This document shows, in pieces, positions 9,961 through 23,117 of a DNA stretch of 64,000 nucleotides. The DNA is from Alitta virens (lineage: Eukaryota > Annelida > Polychaeta > Phyllodocida > Nereididae), in the NCBI GenBank assembly GCA_932294295.1, contig OW028573.1:66441829-66505828 (forward strand), given 5' to 3'. Each line of letters opens with the position of its first letter. Position 1 is the first letter of the stretch. The position numbers and the translations under genes were made by a program. A model generated the notes under the pieces. It searched no databases. It was not told where the DNA came from and saw only the letters and a program-made list of their open reading frames with translations.

Positions 9961-12900
9961 TACCATTGAGCTTGTGTAAGAACCAGTAATATTATAGAGT
10001 GCCAAGCAGTTGATGCCAGATGTATGGGTAGCTGTCAGGTGAGGACTGAGGTGGTCTCTTCGAGAGACCTGATCTTGTTAGAGGTGGCCCCTGCTCAGTG
10101 CAGTCATTTCCCTCTGGTGCTTATTAAGCAGCATCCCTGGGGCTGCAGCAGGTGATCCCCTCAGCTTATCAAAAAGACAACAACAGCAACACCCTTTGGT
10201 ACTGCCATCAACTGCAGGGCTGCTGCTGCTGCTGCAGTTATACACCAGCAAGCAAAAAACCATTACAGCAACATGATAGCTAGAAGGAAAAAGAAGGGGG
10301 GAAAAAAGATTAAAAAACTTAAACGAGGTCTCATTCTTAACCATCGCTCAAGCAGAAGGAGAGAATATCTAAAGGCTGTTATTTACGCTTGCAGACAATA
10401 GGAGACACCTGCATTGCTTCATGCAGGTGCAAAATGCACCAGTAGCAATTCCAGGGATATTTGCAGGAAAGCGTGTTTGTAGCAGCGCTCATGTCAAGTG
10501 TTTTGGTTCTCATGATACGAGGCTCTGTTGGTTTATTGCTGATAAAACCCAAACCACTATCAGCCGGCTCTTTACTCGAAGCCAATCTCTTTAAATATAG
10601 CCCACATTATACATCACTTTATCTCACTTTATGCTAGGCTTGACCCTGGTTTGCACTGCACAGCATTTGTCATTGAAGACTCATCTCCTGTGGTCTTTAG
10701 GGGGAATTTATAATCCTTTTAGATCTTATATAATTTTGAATTTTTTCAAGTTTGCCAGCAAATAACCGTAGTAACGGATCTTTTGGAGACTACAGAAAAA
10801 CAGTCGTAGAAAAATAAACTGTCTTGTTTATTTTTTTTTTTTCAGATATCATGCTCTTGTATGGTGGTTTATCAGTATTCAATACTAAGTGATTTAGTTT
10901 TTATAATAGTGCATTGATTGTATGCATGAGTTAGATGGAACTTGTAATGTATTTACTCCTCTTTGTGAGGTAATGTATTGTTAGGAATGGACAAGTTCCT
11001 CAGGCACTGACAATGTCTGGCATCAAAGCCATGATTTGTGTATGTTGTCACAAAGTAGCCAATATGGCGTCTGTTATGACAATTCTATTGTCAACAAATG
11101 GATGGATATTGATAGCTTAGTCCTTAAATGGTGGGTTAGACTGAGTCCACGTGCAGACAGTGCATTACATTGCTAGTGTGCAGATATATTGAATGAGGGA
11201 TCTGTGCAGTTGTCACATAGCCCCAGGCTGTAGTCTCGTTTTGTGATTGATGGCAGGAGGCTTCGTCCAATCGCTGTTTCTCTGCTGTTCATTTCGTTGG
11301 CCAGATCGCTAGCTTTTAAATAAGCCTCCAACGCTATGGAGGTCTACAATAGAAAACAAAACAGCAAGGTAAACCCCAGCTCTGATCGGAGGCTCTGGAT
11401 CAAACTGAATCAAATTGAAATTAAAGAGGAAGTGCAGTGATTAGAGAATTGGGCATTGGTTTTAGCCCTTCGGTGTCTGTTTATTGTGATAAACAATGTG
11501 TCTGTCATTCCATTGGCATTCTATGGCAGACTGATAGATTGTCTTGCTCACTGCAATCACTGATATAATATTATCGGTGCAAACAAGTGCCCTTTTTATT
11601 AACTTTTTCTGGCCTTGGCCTCCTGACTATATGGAGAAATGGAAATATGAGATCGCAGGGATATATTAGCACCACCACTTGATAGATCTACATAATAGCC
11701 ATGGACAGAATCACATCAAATGCTGTCACTGCATCCTAATGCTGTTGGACTGGTTCAATATCAATGCAGTTGTCGTGGCCCAGCACTCCTGACCTTATAA
11801 TAGGCTGCATCAATGAATCCAATTTTCTGCTGGGTAGTGGCTCACTCTCCAGGCTAAGCTGATTGTGTGGTTATATTTTTTTTGCCCTCAAACTAATGAG
11901 CACTGTGATGGATATTTTGTAGCATGTTTCATCACAGACCTAAAATCTTACTAGAAAATAAATGTAAATTCACCAAAGCTAAGGAGATAGCTACCACTCC
12001 TGAAAGGTGCAAGCAAAGAATTAAGTCATCCATCAGCATGACGTTAACCCATCATACTTCTCCCAGATTAGGCAATCAGTTATTTGTAAACATGGTGATT
12101 CAGCGAATGACGTGTGCACTGCACCTGACAGTGTTTGCATGATGGTGTCTCGTCTGATACCCACTATTACCAAGCTAGCCGTTGATTAAATGCTTTTTGT
12201 GTTCGACCGTATGTGCCTGGATCCAATTAAGTGTAGTCTGGACTCGATTTTAATTGTTGTGTGATATATAGCAATGTTTGGCCAGATGACGAAAATATAG
12301 TCAGATGATAAACATATCTCTGTTTTCATTTGCCATTGCAATTTTTGGCCAAATAAGCTAGATGAAAAATTTACCTGAGATGTTTTCAAAGATTATATGT
12401 GCATGCAGTATATTCAATGGCAATATACTAAGGAAATGACCAAACGTTTGTAGCAACTGTGTCGACTGTAAATAAACATTTTATTCTATGCTTTTATTCC
12501 ATTATTAGAAAGTGATGATGGAGTGCTGTTCATGTGTTTAAATGTGCATCTGTTCCTAGAACATTGCAGTACAAAATACATAGTTGGGTTCAGTATTGAT
12601 TAAAGGTAAAATCCGCACTTTTATTTATTTAGATGAAAAAATAAAAATAAATACACAATTTGTGATGCCTTGATGTTTTAATAGGATAATGAAGGATGCC
12701 TTATCAATTACACGTCAATGTGTGCATTCTTATTCAAGTTTGACAGGCCAACATTTTTTAGCAGTTTAAATGTCATGTAGGTTCATGGCCAGATTGGTGC
12801 ATTTGATTTGTGTTACATTGCAGCATCATTCGTTTAATGTAAGTGGCTTTGGTAAAATGAGTCGGGTTGATTGCTTTATCAAATGCACAGTAGCATTTTA

Positions 12901-13103
12901 AAGCAATTTGTCCCTTTCCAAAATAGAACAGACTTCCCTTGTGGCCGATACATTTCGACAAAATTAATTCAATAATCTGGTTTTTCTTTTGAAACCGTCT
13001 TCCATGCATTGCTAGCAGCAAAAGCTGAAATTGGCTGAAATCGAATATTTTAACCAGGACAAAGCCTCCGTAAGTTGAGTTAAGTTTGAAATTTCCTTTT
13101 TAA

Positions 13104-13407
13104 TACCGTTAGTTTCATAAAATGTGGTTGACTCTAGACATTTGTAGTGACCTATTCCTGGCTGTAGCTATTACTGGCCAAAAACCAGCTGCTTTTGTCC
13201 ACTGCTAGCTTGTAGTTGGCTTACGCATATTAAATATGTATGTGCAATGGACATGCCTATTTTCAATAAGAAATGACAAATTAGACAAATATGCGTAACT
13301 CTCAACTTACGCAACAAATAGTGCTGCATGTACTTTTAAATCTGGCTTTGAATAATTGTATAGCAGAGGTTCAAATTGACAGGTCGTTTTTAATTAAACT
13401 AACTGTA
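13104..13407 (+). mobile_element. TA-flanked MITE with CAGTTAGTTTCAT inverted repeats (copy 1)
   Basis: About 300 bp from CGTTAGTTTCATAAAATG to the inverse word TTAAACTAACTG, bounded by TA. The family occurs at least seven times in this window (18364, 23961, 29592, 31219, 49935, 55200). It has no coding capacity. The TA target duplication points to a Tc1/mariner-type transposase in trans (inference). Confidence 0.85.
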
Positions 13408-13763
13408 TATCTTACACTATTATCCATAACTTGCATCGAATTTCATTTCTGATGTGTCACATATTTCATGCCACTTAATGTATAGTTTTCAGGTGGGTAT
13501 AATATTTATTAATACTGGACTCCTTTGTATTTGTACAGATTATTGTTTCGGGCTCTAAGAGGTTATTATAGGTTATGTTAGGTCTGCGGATTATTGAAGT
13601 CAGGATCTCTTGGTGCAGCTGTTTCATTTATAAATATAAGCCAGAAGATGCTCCAATAAAAGGGCCCATGTTGGTCATACCATGGTAGAGTGGAAGAATA
13701 TTGACTGTATCACCCATTTCCCAGCGTTATAATTTGTATGAAAATTGCTTATACCCATAGGTT
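13408..13763. other. Short spacer
   Basis: No feature seen between the MITE and the LINE target-site duplication. Confidence 0.5.
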
Positions 13764-13775
13764 ACTGTCTAGATT

Positions 13776-14848
13776 CATATGATGTAATATTTCATCCAAA
13801 ATACATGCATCATTATGAATCTCGTTCAAACGCCATTCGACCACTGGGATTACGCATGAAATTCTATCTTGAGGCTGCAAAAATTGATACTACAATCATT
13901 GCCGAGACGGAAGTACCACCCATTCCGCCATGGATTCTCCCAGTCCCGAAAGTTATCCTGGATTTGGCAGAGCTTAAGAAAAGCGAAACCAATCCGGTAG
14001 ACTATCAAAACCTATTTTATAGTATAAGGTTTAAATACGAATCGTACAAATTTCTATACACAGATGGCTCAAAAATGGAAAGACGAGTAGGCTGTGCAGT
14101 CACTTCTTATAAAACCGTTATAGCTGAATGTCGTCTTCCAGACCACTGCTCAATATACACTGCAGAATTAACAGCTATTTACCTTGCCTTAAAGAACATC
14201 GAGGACTCAGAATCAGATCGTTATGTTATCTGTTCTGATTCAAAATCTGCTCTTCAAGCAATCCAAAATAAACAACTTGATAACCCTGGGATCTTAGATG
14301 TTCTGATTAAGTATTTCTATCTTCACGAATACAAAGACATAGTATTCTGCTGGATTCCTGGACACGCTGGCATTGAAGGGAATGAAAAAGCAGACCTGGC
14401 AGCAAAAAGGGCTCTTACAAAAGAGATAACTGATTTTACCATTCCATACACTGATTTTAAAATGACTCTAAAATCTTTTATCATGTCTTGCTGGCAAAGA
14501 CAATGGAATGAATGTAATAACAACAAGTTGCATTCAATCTTACCTTGCATTCAAAATAAAATACCTAGTAGGTTCAATACTCGCAAAGATCAAGGAATAT
14601 ATCACAGATGCCTCATAGGACATTCAAGACTTACACATTTACACCTTTTAGTCAATGAACCGGCACCGGTATGCCAGAGTTGTCGGTGCCCCCTAACAAT
14701 CAAACATATTTTATTAGATTGCAGCCACTTACAACGCTTTAGAAGACCTTTGTTTCAAGCTAATACCTTACAACATCTCTATACCAGATATCCAACCCAG
14801 ACAATTATAGATTTTTTATATGCTTCTGGTTTTTACTACCAAATATAG
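13776..14848 (+). CDS. LINE ORF2 C-terminal part: RNase H and zinc-knuckle-like end (partial)
   Basis: The frame is open from the 5' truncation point to the stop. A linker comes first, then a ribonuclease H1-type domain. YTDGSKMERRVGCAV holds the first Asp. IYTAELTAIYLAL holds the catalytic Glu. VICSDSKSALQAI holds the second Asp, and FCWIPGHAGIEGNEKADLAA holds the fourth acidic site. After it comes CQSCRCPLTIKHILLDC, the Cys/His motif found at the end of many RNase-H-bearing LINEs. In I-clade elements RNase H removes the RNA template during target-primed reverse transcription. The frame is undamaged, in line with recent insertion, but this copy cannot mobilise because it lacks RT and endonuclease. 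Any upstream ATG would be outside the element. Confidence 0.9.
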
Positions 14849-14933
14849 TTAATCAATCTTAACCTAGAGAGCCTCTACATAGCCCACTCAGGTGCTGATG
14901 AGGCGTTAAACAATAACTCACACACACACACAC
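13776..14933 (+). mobile_element. I-clade LINE, 5'-truncated, with RNase H domain
   Basis: A 1158-bp insertion with target duplication ACTGTCTAGATT at 13764-13775 and 14934-14945. It has a continuous ORF to a stop at 14848, an ~85-base 3' UTR and an AC-repeat tail. Truncation removed the endonuclease and the whole RT core. This is the longest copy of the family in the window and is the reference for the fragments at 6355, 55798 and the SINE-like copies. Confidence 0.93.
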
Positions 14934-17900
14934 ACTGTCTAGATTAAGGTTGTCCCAAAGAGGCTGAGATTCCACACCAAAAGCACCCCCCCCCCCCAAA
15001 AAAAAAAACCACGTGAAAAGCAGTCTCATAGTATCTGGCTTCTTTATTATAAATTGGATCATAAGATTTGCTCACCTATCAACTGGATTTCCCTGGAGAG
15101 GAATCGGAACTGTTAGATATATTGTGCAGATTTGGCTGGAGATTATACCTTGCATTGGATGGGAGTCATATTGATTTGTATACTAGAAGGCTTACTATAT
15201 GACTTCTTGACTATTTTTTTGAGAATGGTGATGTCACAGTATGTTACCTGATGTATTAGATACTTAAGATGTTGTGCATTGAAATGGTGATCCATTGAGA
15301 CACTAAGATTTAGGTAGTGATATGCATCATTAGCAGCTACGATTTGAAAGATATATTCTAGCATTCCCATGCAATCCAATCAACAAGAACCAAACAGATT
15401 ATTTTCGATGGCTCCCTTGTTTCATTCAAATTAATACAAGAGATGACTTGGGAAAGTTAAAGTAACAATCAAAAGTAGGTCATCCCTAATATGAAAAAAT
15501 AAAAGTCTGACTCAGTACAGTGGAGTATGAAATAATGATGTCAGTGTCTTTATAAAGAAGTTCTTATCTGCATAAAGCTGCCCATTGAAGAGCAAGGTGA
15601 TGAATTATTTACTTGGGGGTTTTCTACTGTCATGTGTTGTGTGAGTTTCCATAAACTAAAGGTGTTACTTATGCCAGATTGAATCTGCAGCAAATGAATG
15701 ATAATTAATGATTCTTTAAAGAGTATGCATGGGTATTAATGTTGAATATTGCCTTTGTGCATTTTGTTATTTTTTTGTGCGTGAGTGTTAATGTTGAATA
15801 TTGCCTTTGCGCGTTTGTGCATGGGTGTTATTTTTGAGTAATGTCTCCCTTGTCATTTGTGATGTATTTGCCGTATATTTGTGGTGAATGTTGCGTGTTT
15901 TGTTGTTTCAGTAATTGGATTGCTACTTCAAGTTGGACTTTCATGTCTTTGACTGTCGCATCAAGTATTCTAGTGGTGTGCCCCCAGGCCCAAGATCTTT
16001 CACATTACACCAAGTAACAAGAGAACTGCAAGGTCATTTCAGCTTATTGATATTCTGGGACCTGCTCGCTCATTTGGAGATGGTCTATTTGTGTTTTTCA
16101 AAAGGCAATGTAAAAATAGCCATAGCTGTGTTGGTCTTAACAGTGGCCATGGAGTGCAGATCTAATGGTCATCCAGTAATGTCCTGGTATAGTTAGTGAT
16201 TGGTCATCTTGGCCAGACATGTGAACTCCATTAGCAAAGAGTGACTGACCAATAGGGCCAAGTCGGATACTGCACGAGTGACCTTCTCTTGACCTTGTAG
16301 AGTAAGGTTATGACGTTCAGAGACGGTTGGACCTTCAGTGCAATTCTTTCTTAGCCACTTTAAGCAGATATAGATTTTGTAATTTAAAAAAAGTGATGAT
16401 AAGTTTATTCTTGAATAATGGCAATGACAGAATCATGTTTCTTGTAGATCCATTCTGATTTATGATTGCAATTAATAGCCACTTATGGCACTGTTGATGT
16501 CATTCATAATCCAATGAGATTAGAGATGAAAGTTCAGGACAGTCATGATGAGTATCATTTCTACTATTAGTGCTATATGATTTCGGAAACTTGATGATCT
16601 TACTCAGCAGAGTAATCTTACTGGGAGATGATAGAATTCATCTTAATTACCCTAGCTGCATCATCAAAGATGCATGGACAAGGTCAGGTCACGTATGACA
16701 GAAACAATGCATCACTGGAAGACCTTCGCTGAACGACGGAGTATCTTCTTCATTCTGGCAAAGCAATCTCTTCAGAAAGTTTTCTTCTGGAAAGTCTGCT
16801 GATGAAGCTGCCATGGTGCTGTTTGTGATTACATGAATATACATCAGAACGCATGCTGCACATACCAAACATGTAGAAAGCTGATTTGCGTTTTTAAAAG
16901 CTTTAGTGTGATAAACAGTTTATCACACCAATGGTTAGTTTATCCCACTTGTGCTCATTTACCTTTGTCTTATATCATTATGATCTCTGCAATAGTAGCC
17001 ATTTCATCGCATTTTGGGGCTTTCATAACTACCTGGATGGTATCAAAGATTTAAACTTATGTTGAAGTCTTAAGCTATGCCATCCTATGCTATGCTATGC
17101 TGTGCTATCCTATCCTATCCTACCAGCTTTTAAAAACGAAGGAAAGGAAGTAGTTAAATACCAGTGCATTGACCTTTGTCAGGCACAGATCAATCAAGAT
17201 CCTGTTTTCATTCACTTCCAGGTTATTTATCTTAAGGATGACTTTAAAAAAACTCAACATACCAGTATAGCTCAGCTCAGCTTCCTCAACCAACTACCGA
17301 GGCAGACTTTATTAATGGTCTTATTTAAGGTGTTTATGATTCTGAAATATAATTTCGGTGTAGATCAATACTTTCGTAATTAGGATATATAACTAGCCTG
17401 TATTGAACCTTAACCTTCACTGCTACTTACACAACCTTTGAACGGGTGAATGTTTGCTGCATTTCGTGTCAAGTTGATGTATAAGTGCATTTATTTGTAA
17501 ACATTATCATAGCAGCAGCCATCAGCAGCCATCAGCAGCGATCAGAAGAGACATAGTTAGAGTTATAATATCTTGAACAAATATAGAAGCACAATGATAT
17601 TAACACACACATGCATGTTATTTGCAATACTAGGCTGCAGCACGTAGCAGTGATCTCTCTAAGGTGACTTGAATAGTGTGAGCCCAAATCAATAGTCGTT
17701 TCATGCTGATGTCCACTGGATAAAACCCATCTGTCAGGTCTATTGATGAGCCCCATTCATCCTTGGCTGCAGTCAGCAGCTCTTGCTTCTAAGTATTTAC
17801 ATGCGTTTGTTGTTATTCAAATCATCAATCAATTGCCATGTCCAACAGTTGTATGCTTTTTTTTCTAAATTCCAATAGACACTCACATTCCAATTCGGAA

Positions 17901-18363
17901 TGGATGAAAAGTAAACAGAATATGATGGGGTCATCCATCGGCGTGCAGACAATGTAGAGATGTTTTTTGTGCATATTTGACATTTCAAAGCAGCTCTATT
18001 TGTTCTTTGCTTGCAATTTTATGGCATTTAAACATTATATGACTTCATCGTACACTTCTGGGCATGCACCCATGTCTATACACGTCTGCAATCTGCGGAT
18101 CTACTGCATCTATATGACCTTCTCTATTGAGTCTTTGGTGCACTGCCAAATGGTTCCACAGTTCAAGTCTTGTTGCCAAACTGTATGGAGATGTTTCAGC
18201 CCAAATATGGATGATGTTCATAACATCTCGTTATTGACAGTCTTTATTGAAGTGTGCTAACATGAAATATATCAATAGTTAAAACCTTAAATGGATCAGA
18301 TTCTGCTGCGTATAGTATGAAAATCGATATACGATTCTTCTTTTTGTAACAATGTAATCCATA

Positions 18364-18636
18364 AAGTTAGTTTCATACAATACGGTCGAATCTAGCTGTC
18401 TGTAGCGACCTGTGCCTGGCTGTTGTCTAAACATGCTAAAGCCAGCTGCTTCTGTCCACTTCTATGGCTAATAATCGGCTTTCATCTATCACTAGATAAT
18501 TATAAACCTTGGTAAATGTAAGAAATTAATCTAATACATCATAAATATGTACTTTTAGATTCGATTTTGAGTAGCCAGCTATGACAGATTTGTGTAGATT
18601 CAATTTGACGGGCCGTTTTTAATGAAACTAACTGTA
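18364..18636 (+). mobile_element. CAGTTAGTTTCAT MITE (copy 2)
   Basis: Runs from GTTAGTTTCATACAAT to TTTTTAATGAAACTAACTG with the same internal words as the copy at 13104. Bounded by TA on the right. Confidence 0.85.
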
Positions 18637-21600
18637 TATTATAGGAGCGTTTGCATAAATCGATTCTAGTTCCGGCCCTAATAATGTTACAGAGATGATA
18701 CAAGGATATTCTGAAAGCTTTTTTTTTAGCCCTTTCTAAAGAGCTTACCTTTGTTGCACATAAGCTATTTCACATGCAGGGTGCCGCATAAAAACTTGCA
18801 CCAGCAGTTACTGCTACCTCTTCTGTTATTATCTCAAGTGATAATTATCACATGCAGCTGCAGTCATACACACAAAAGTAATTATAGTCCTACATTATCT
18901 TTATTAATATATTTTGTTGTTTCCTCACGAATTATTGATAATATGGATCTAAATATAGCACATGCACACTTATCACACCTTCGGGTCATTTTCACCTCGG
19001 CCTTTGCTATACAAGCACTAGATAATGTGACTGATCATACAGATGTGTTACAGTCACCTTTGTTGACCTTTGCCACCAAAAACAGGACAAATAGATTTAC
19101 TTTTAATAAGAAGGTAGACCATAGTCACCTTTGAGGTGGAAAGTGCCATTTTGGATTCTGATCAATTTTCTGTCTTTTCTGTCTTATTAACTGGTCCATC
19201 TCCTGAAAATCATGTGATTTTTTCGCGATTAGTTGTAGATTCAAAAAGTCCCTTTGGAATACCATTATATATCTCTTTTTTAACTTTATGACCTTGCTGG
19301 ATCAAAACTGAAACCAACCTTCTTATCATCTAATACCATAATATACATATGCTTGTATAGAAAACACTGGGAGGATTATCTGCAAATATTATTTTTTCGG
19401 TGGCTTCAGAGGTGTATTAACTAGGAAATCTCTAATTTGTAAACTTTTCTGCAACTAGAAACACCTTGCAAGCAGACAGAATTCTGACTTCTGTGACATG
19501 TGTCTCTCAGAACAGCCCTGCAGCATGCACCCTCTCAATAATTCAGACACTGATATTGTCTGACATTACAAGATCAAAAATATCACAATGACCAATTGCT
19601 TATACCCCTGACTAAATGTGGCAAAACTTTAAAAGACCTCATAAGCATTTGAGTAACCTAGAGCTATCTCCAAAGAGGATAAGCCCAGTGCAAGTTTTTA
19701 GGCCGCACCCTGTATCTTGCAAATAATGTGGTTATCAGTAAACACTATAACTCCGTACTTCTGTCATGTGTACATAATCCATAGTTCACTGCATATGGTG
19801 AAACTCTTGTAATTGACTATCAAGGAACTATTTTCCCCTGAATGATATGATTTCTCGAGAGAGACATGCCCGCACTGCTTCAATTGCCTGGTAGCAACTT
19901 TGGCAAATATTGGCACTGAGGTCTGGGATGGGGCTGTTAATTGCAGGCACTACAAAAAAAGAAAAAAGAAAGATGATTGTGGGGCTTTGGTTGAGAAGTG
20001 TGTCATTGTGCTGATTTGGCATCAGGTCCACGGGAAGGATGGTTATCCCTGCAGGCCCAGTACAGGGATGTCAACATTGTTCCATGTGATGTACAGCATC
20101 TGGCAAGGCTATTTATTAATGAAAGCAGCCACATAACTGCATCAATATAACTGCATCGGTGTTAATGCAAAATGTGGTGCAACTAATTGAAGTCAAAGGC
20201 CATTCAGTTGTCTGTTATCTCACGAGTTAAACCTTGCAGTATACATTTAAGATACAGTATGAATGTCTGGAATGCCATCTAAAATCATGGTAGACGGTTC
20301 ACAATAATGTGCAGTGATCTCATGATCTACATGAGCTAAAAGGAAGCTGATAAAAGTGAACTTAGTTTATTCAAATGAAGTGGCTGTATCTCAACGTATC
20401 CGCTTCTTGTTTATACATCTGTTGGAGCAACACTGTAGCTCAATAATTTTGCTAGTGAGAATTTAGCTGACTACACAAAAAACTAGCAACAGCAACTCTT
20501 GATATGGGAGAAGCAGTTTTTCATTACAATCAAAAATTGGCTGCGTAGACGGAAAGCTGTTGACAGACAGTCGGTGATCAGAAAAGCCACGGTGACCATG
20601 GCAGCGGACTGGTAGCTAAGGCGACAGCGACTTATCTGGCTGGATTAATACTGACAATCACAGTGGGGTGACATGCAGCTGCCTTTCAGTTGGTGTCACC
20701 TCGGGATGCTCTGGTCATCGGAGCCGCATCAGCTGCAGCAGCAGCAGCCTCTGGACCCCTGCATCTATTCATAATACATGGCTTAATATATGTCTGTGGG
20801 CTCAGGTCTTGTCGGCTCTTTAAATTTTCACCATTTCCGCAGGAACTGCATATGTATGGTTGCCTGAAGCATTGCATACTGAGGTCTTGCTTGGGGAAGT
20901 CCCTCATTGCCTTAGCGCTCCAGCTATGCTAGCTGTTTGCTTTGCTACAAACTAATGTTTAAATCAGGAATGCCGTTTCTTTCTCCCATTCTCATTGCTT
21001 AAATTTTTGCATGATTCTATCCTAACCCCAATGGCTCCATTTACTTCGGAGATATTGCACTCATCGATCTGTCACAACAATGATCCGAAGCAACATTGTA
21101 TCTTTTCATTGCAGTACTTTGATTATCCAATAAAAAAGCCTCTGCAGTCAGATCTGTTGGCATGTGTTCAAGAGCTTTTCGATTTGTCACTTTCTGCTAT
21201 GATGGACCGAATGAAAATAAATAAAATTCCTCTCTCTGCCCATTGCCAAATTCGATTGTGATGAGACATTATACCCAGGAAGTCTTCATTGAAGGAAAAA
21301 ACAAGAAAAAGAAAAGTTGTGTTTCATTTGTTAGTGAATGCATTGCTTCATGAATGAGATGGTGCAAATTTATTTCTCTGTAATACTGTAATAAGGGCAT
21401 ACAATGTGGATTTCTATTTGCTAAGTGCTAATTTCTCATGCATTTTATTCAAGCAGTGATAGATGATCTCACAGAACTTAGCAAAAATGGGAGTCGTTAA
21501 CTTCAAAAGCCAATTCACGAGACATCCTGTCAGAAAATGCAATTTGAATCTGCATCGTAATACCACAATTATGTCAGGCAGAGAAATAAGAGAAAATCTT

Positions 21601-22466
21601 AAAAGCAAAGTGGAAAAATGTTAGCAACCTGTGGGATGCAATGAGCTGGCCTCATAACCAGGTGCGAATAGCAATCGATGGCAGAGATGATGGCTCCACT
21701 GCATAAGCCCTGGTCATTGATTGTAGGCCCTCTCACGAGGCATATATCATATTTCCTACAACTTCACACGAACAAAATTATCCTTGTTGTTGTATGAGTA
21801 ATGGACTCGAAGCACTCAACAGCAATGTGTGTGTGTCTACTTTTAAAGTGATTCTCGTTGTGGTATATTCATACATAGCAGTGGTTGCTTTCAAGTTGCT
21901 TCACAAATATATTACCAGTAAGGAACAATGGTGGAATTAATTGCATATAGACCAGTTTTTCATATATATGTAGTAAATTGTCCAAGGACATGATTTTCTA
22001 GAAAGGCAAATCGGACAGACAGTAATAAAAGACAAATGGGAAAGACATTTTAAAAGATCCAACTGGCAAAGAAATTCTTAAATCTATGGTTGTTTCAGCA
22101 ACAAGGTACACTGTATTTCACCCATGCTAATGACACCATAGCATTTATGCAAATGATCGAAATACCCATAAAGGTAAATGGAAGGGTGTGGCTCTTAACC
22201 AAACAACACTAATTAACGTTGCATTGTATCATCCTGTTCCTCACATCACACGCAAACCTAAAGTTAATTTGCTTGAACACACGATAAACTGCAACGATCA
22301 ATGAGTGTAGGTCACTGAAATGCAAATGATGGCACTAAAGCATCTCCATCATTAAGCCTTTAAGCTGGCCTGAATGCCAAAAGTGACCATTGTTATATAC
22401 ATTATACCCTTGAATGTGTTGAATTGCTTGGTACAGTGTAATCTATTGTTGTAATGGCCCCTTATA

Positions 22467-22582
22467 TGCATGGCTGTTTCATCCTTCGTCTCATTGCCAT
22501 GGTCCTTACCTGTCCTAATTACCCCATCAGGTGCAGAAATACCGGACGTACATTATGTAAAGCCCTAATCCACCACCACCAC
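22467..22582 (+). mobile_element. 5'-truncated tRNA-SINE
   Basis: SINE body and CCACCACC-type tail without the tRNA head, flanked by the duplication GCCCCTTATA (22457-22466 and 22583-22592). The 5' truncation plus duplication shows that the family moves by target-primed reverse transcription. Confidence 0.85.
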
Positions 22583-23082
22583 GCCCCTTATAGGCATTGG
22601 GTACTACAGGGCACCATTTAAGTTTTATGGTAGCTTTACTGTTAATAAGATATCTCTCAATTGTGTACACGAATGCATAGGCAATTTCACAAAAGCAATT
22701 AATGCAATCACTTCTATGCAAATACTTGCCATGATAAATACAATGGTAGTTTCATATGGAAGCCACTTTACTACGATCAGAACCATCTTCGCTGTATACT
22801 GTAACTTACCCAAGGTTGACTTTAGTAAAAAAGTAGTAACGTGTAACCAACATACAATGCACAATAAAATAATCAATTAAAGTGACACAATTGTGCCTAT
22901 TGTTGATCAGAATCTTCCACACAAGGTGCTTTGGTCCCTATTGATCTGAAAATTCTAGCAACCCAATGTATAATGAATTAGAGTTCGACTTCTAGGAAAC
23001 TTCTTCTGGATGACTTGAATCTTTGAGGTTTGTCATTTCCCAACAGTCTTTGTGCTAACACCTGTATTTTGTCTTGTTACAG

Positions 23083-23117
23083 GTAGATGAGGCTCAAGAG
23101 GCTAGAAGAAATGCATA
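23083..23117 (+). other. ARRDC 5' UTR part with upstream out-of-frame ATG
   Basis: The exon starts after the acceptor TTGTTACAG, and 35 bases precede the start codon. An ATG at 23111 opens another frame that stays open through the rest of the exon, so it overlaps the main start. Confidence 0.7.

Larger units (their letters stand above)
6651..13103. other. Gene-poor spacer
   Basis: No gene is supported over this stretch. It contains an ATTC microsatellite (6863-6889), CAG/CTG-rich stretches (about 7738-7775 and 10205-10235), and a diverged tandem repeat at 9563-9960 listed separately. Short ORFs occur but have no domain, no codon structure and no splice partners. Distal regulatory elements or an untranslated first exon of the ARRDC gene could lie here, but nothing in the sequence marks one. 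Confidence 0.5.
14946..23082. other. Gene-poor spacer upstream of the ARRDC gene
   Basis: No coding exon is supported. Contents seen: poly-C/poly-A run (14984-15008), a small tandem duplication around 15730-15830 (TTAATGTTGAATATTGCCTTTG twice), a pentanucleotide GCTAT/CCTAT stretch (17080-17125), one MITE (18364-18636) and a SINE fragment (22467-22582). The first ARRDC coding exon begins with a splice acceptor, so at least one untranslated exon must lie upstream, probably in this stretch. I could not locate it. Confidence 0.5.

Noticed and set aside
14890..14925. CTGATGAG in the LINE/SINE 3' end, like the hammerhead ribozyme core
   Set aside because: The second core block GAAA is missing (TTAAAC instead) and no cleavage triplet or stem arrangement fits, so the match is to eight bases only.
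18751..19134. 127-codon ORF as a gene
   Set aside because: No recognised motif, AT-rich codons, no splice partner. The frame is probably chance.
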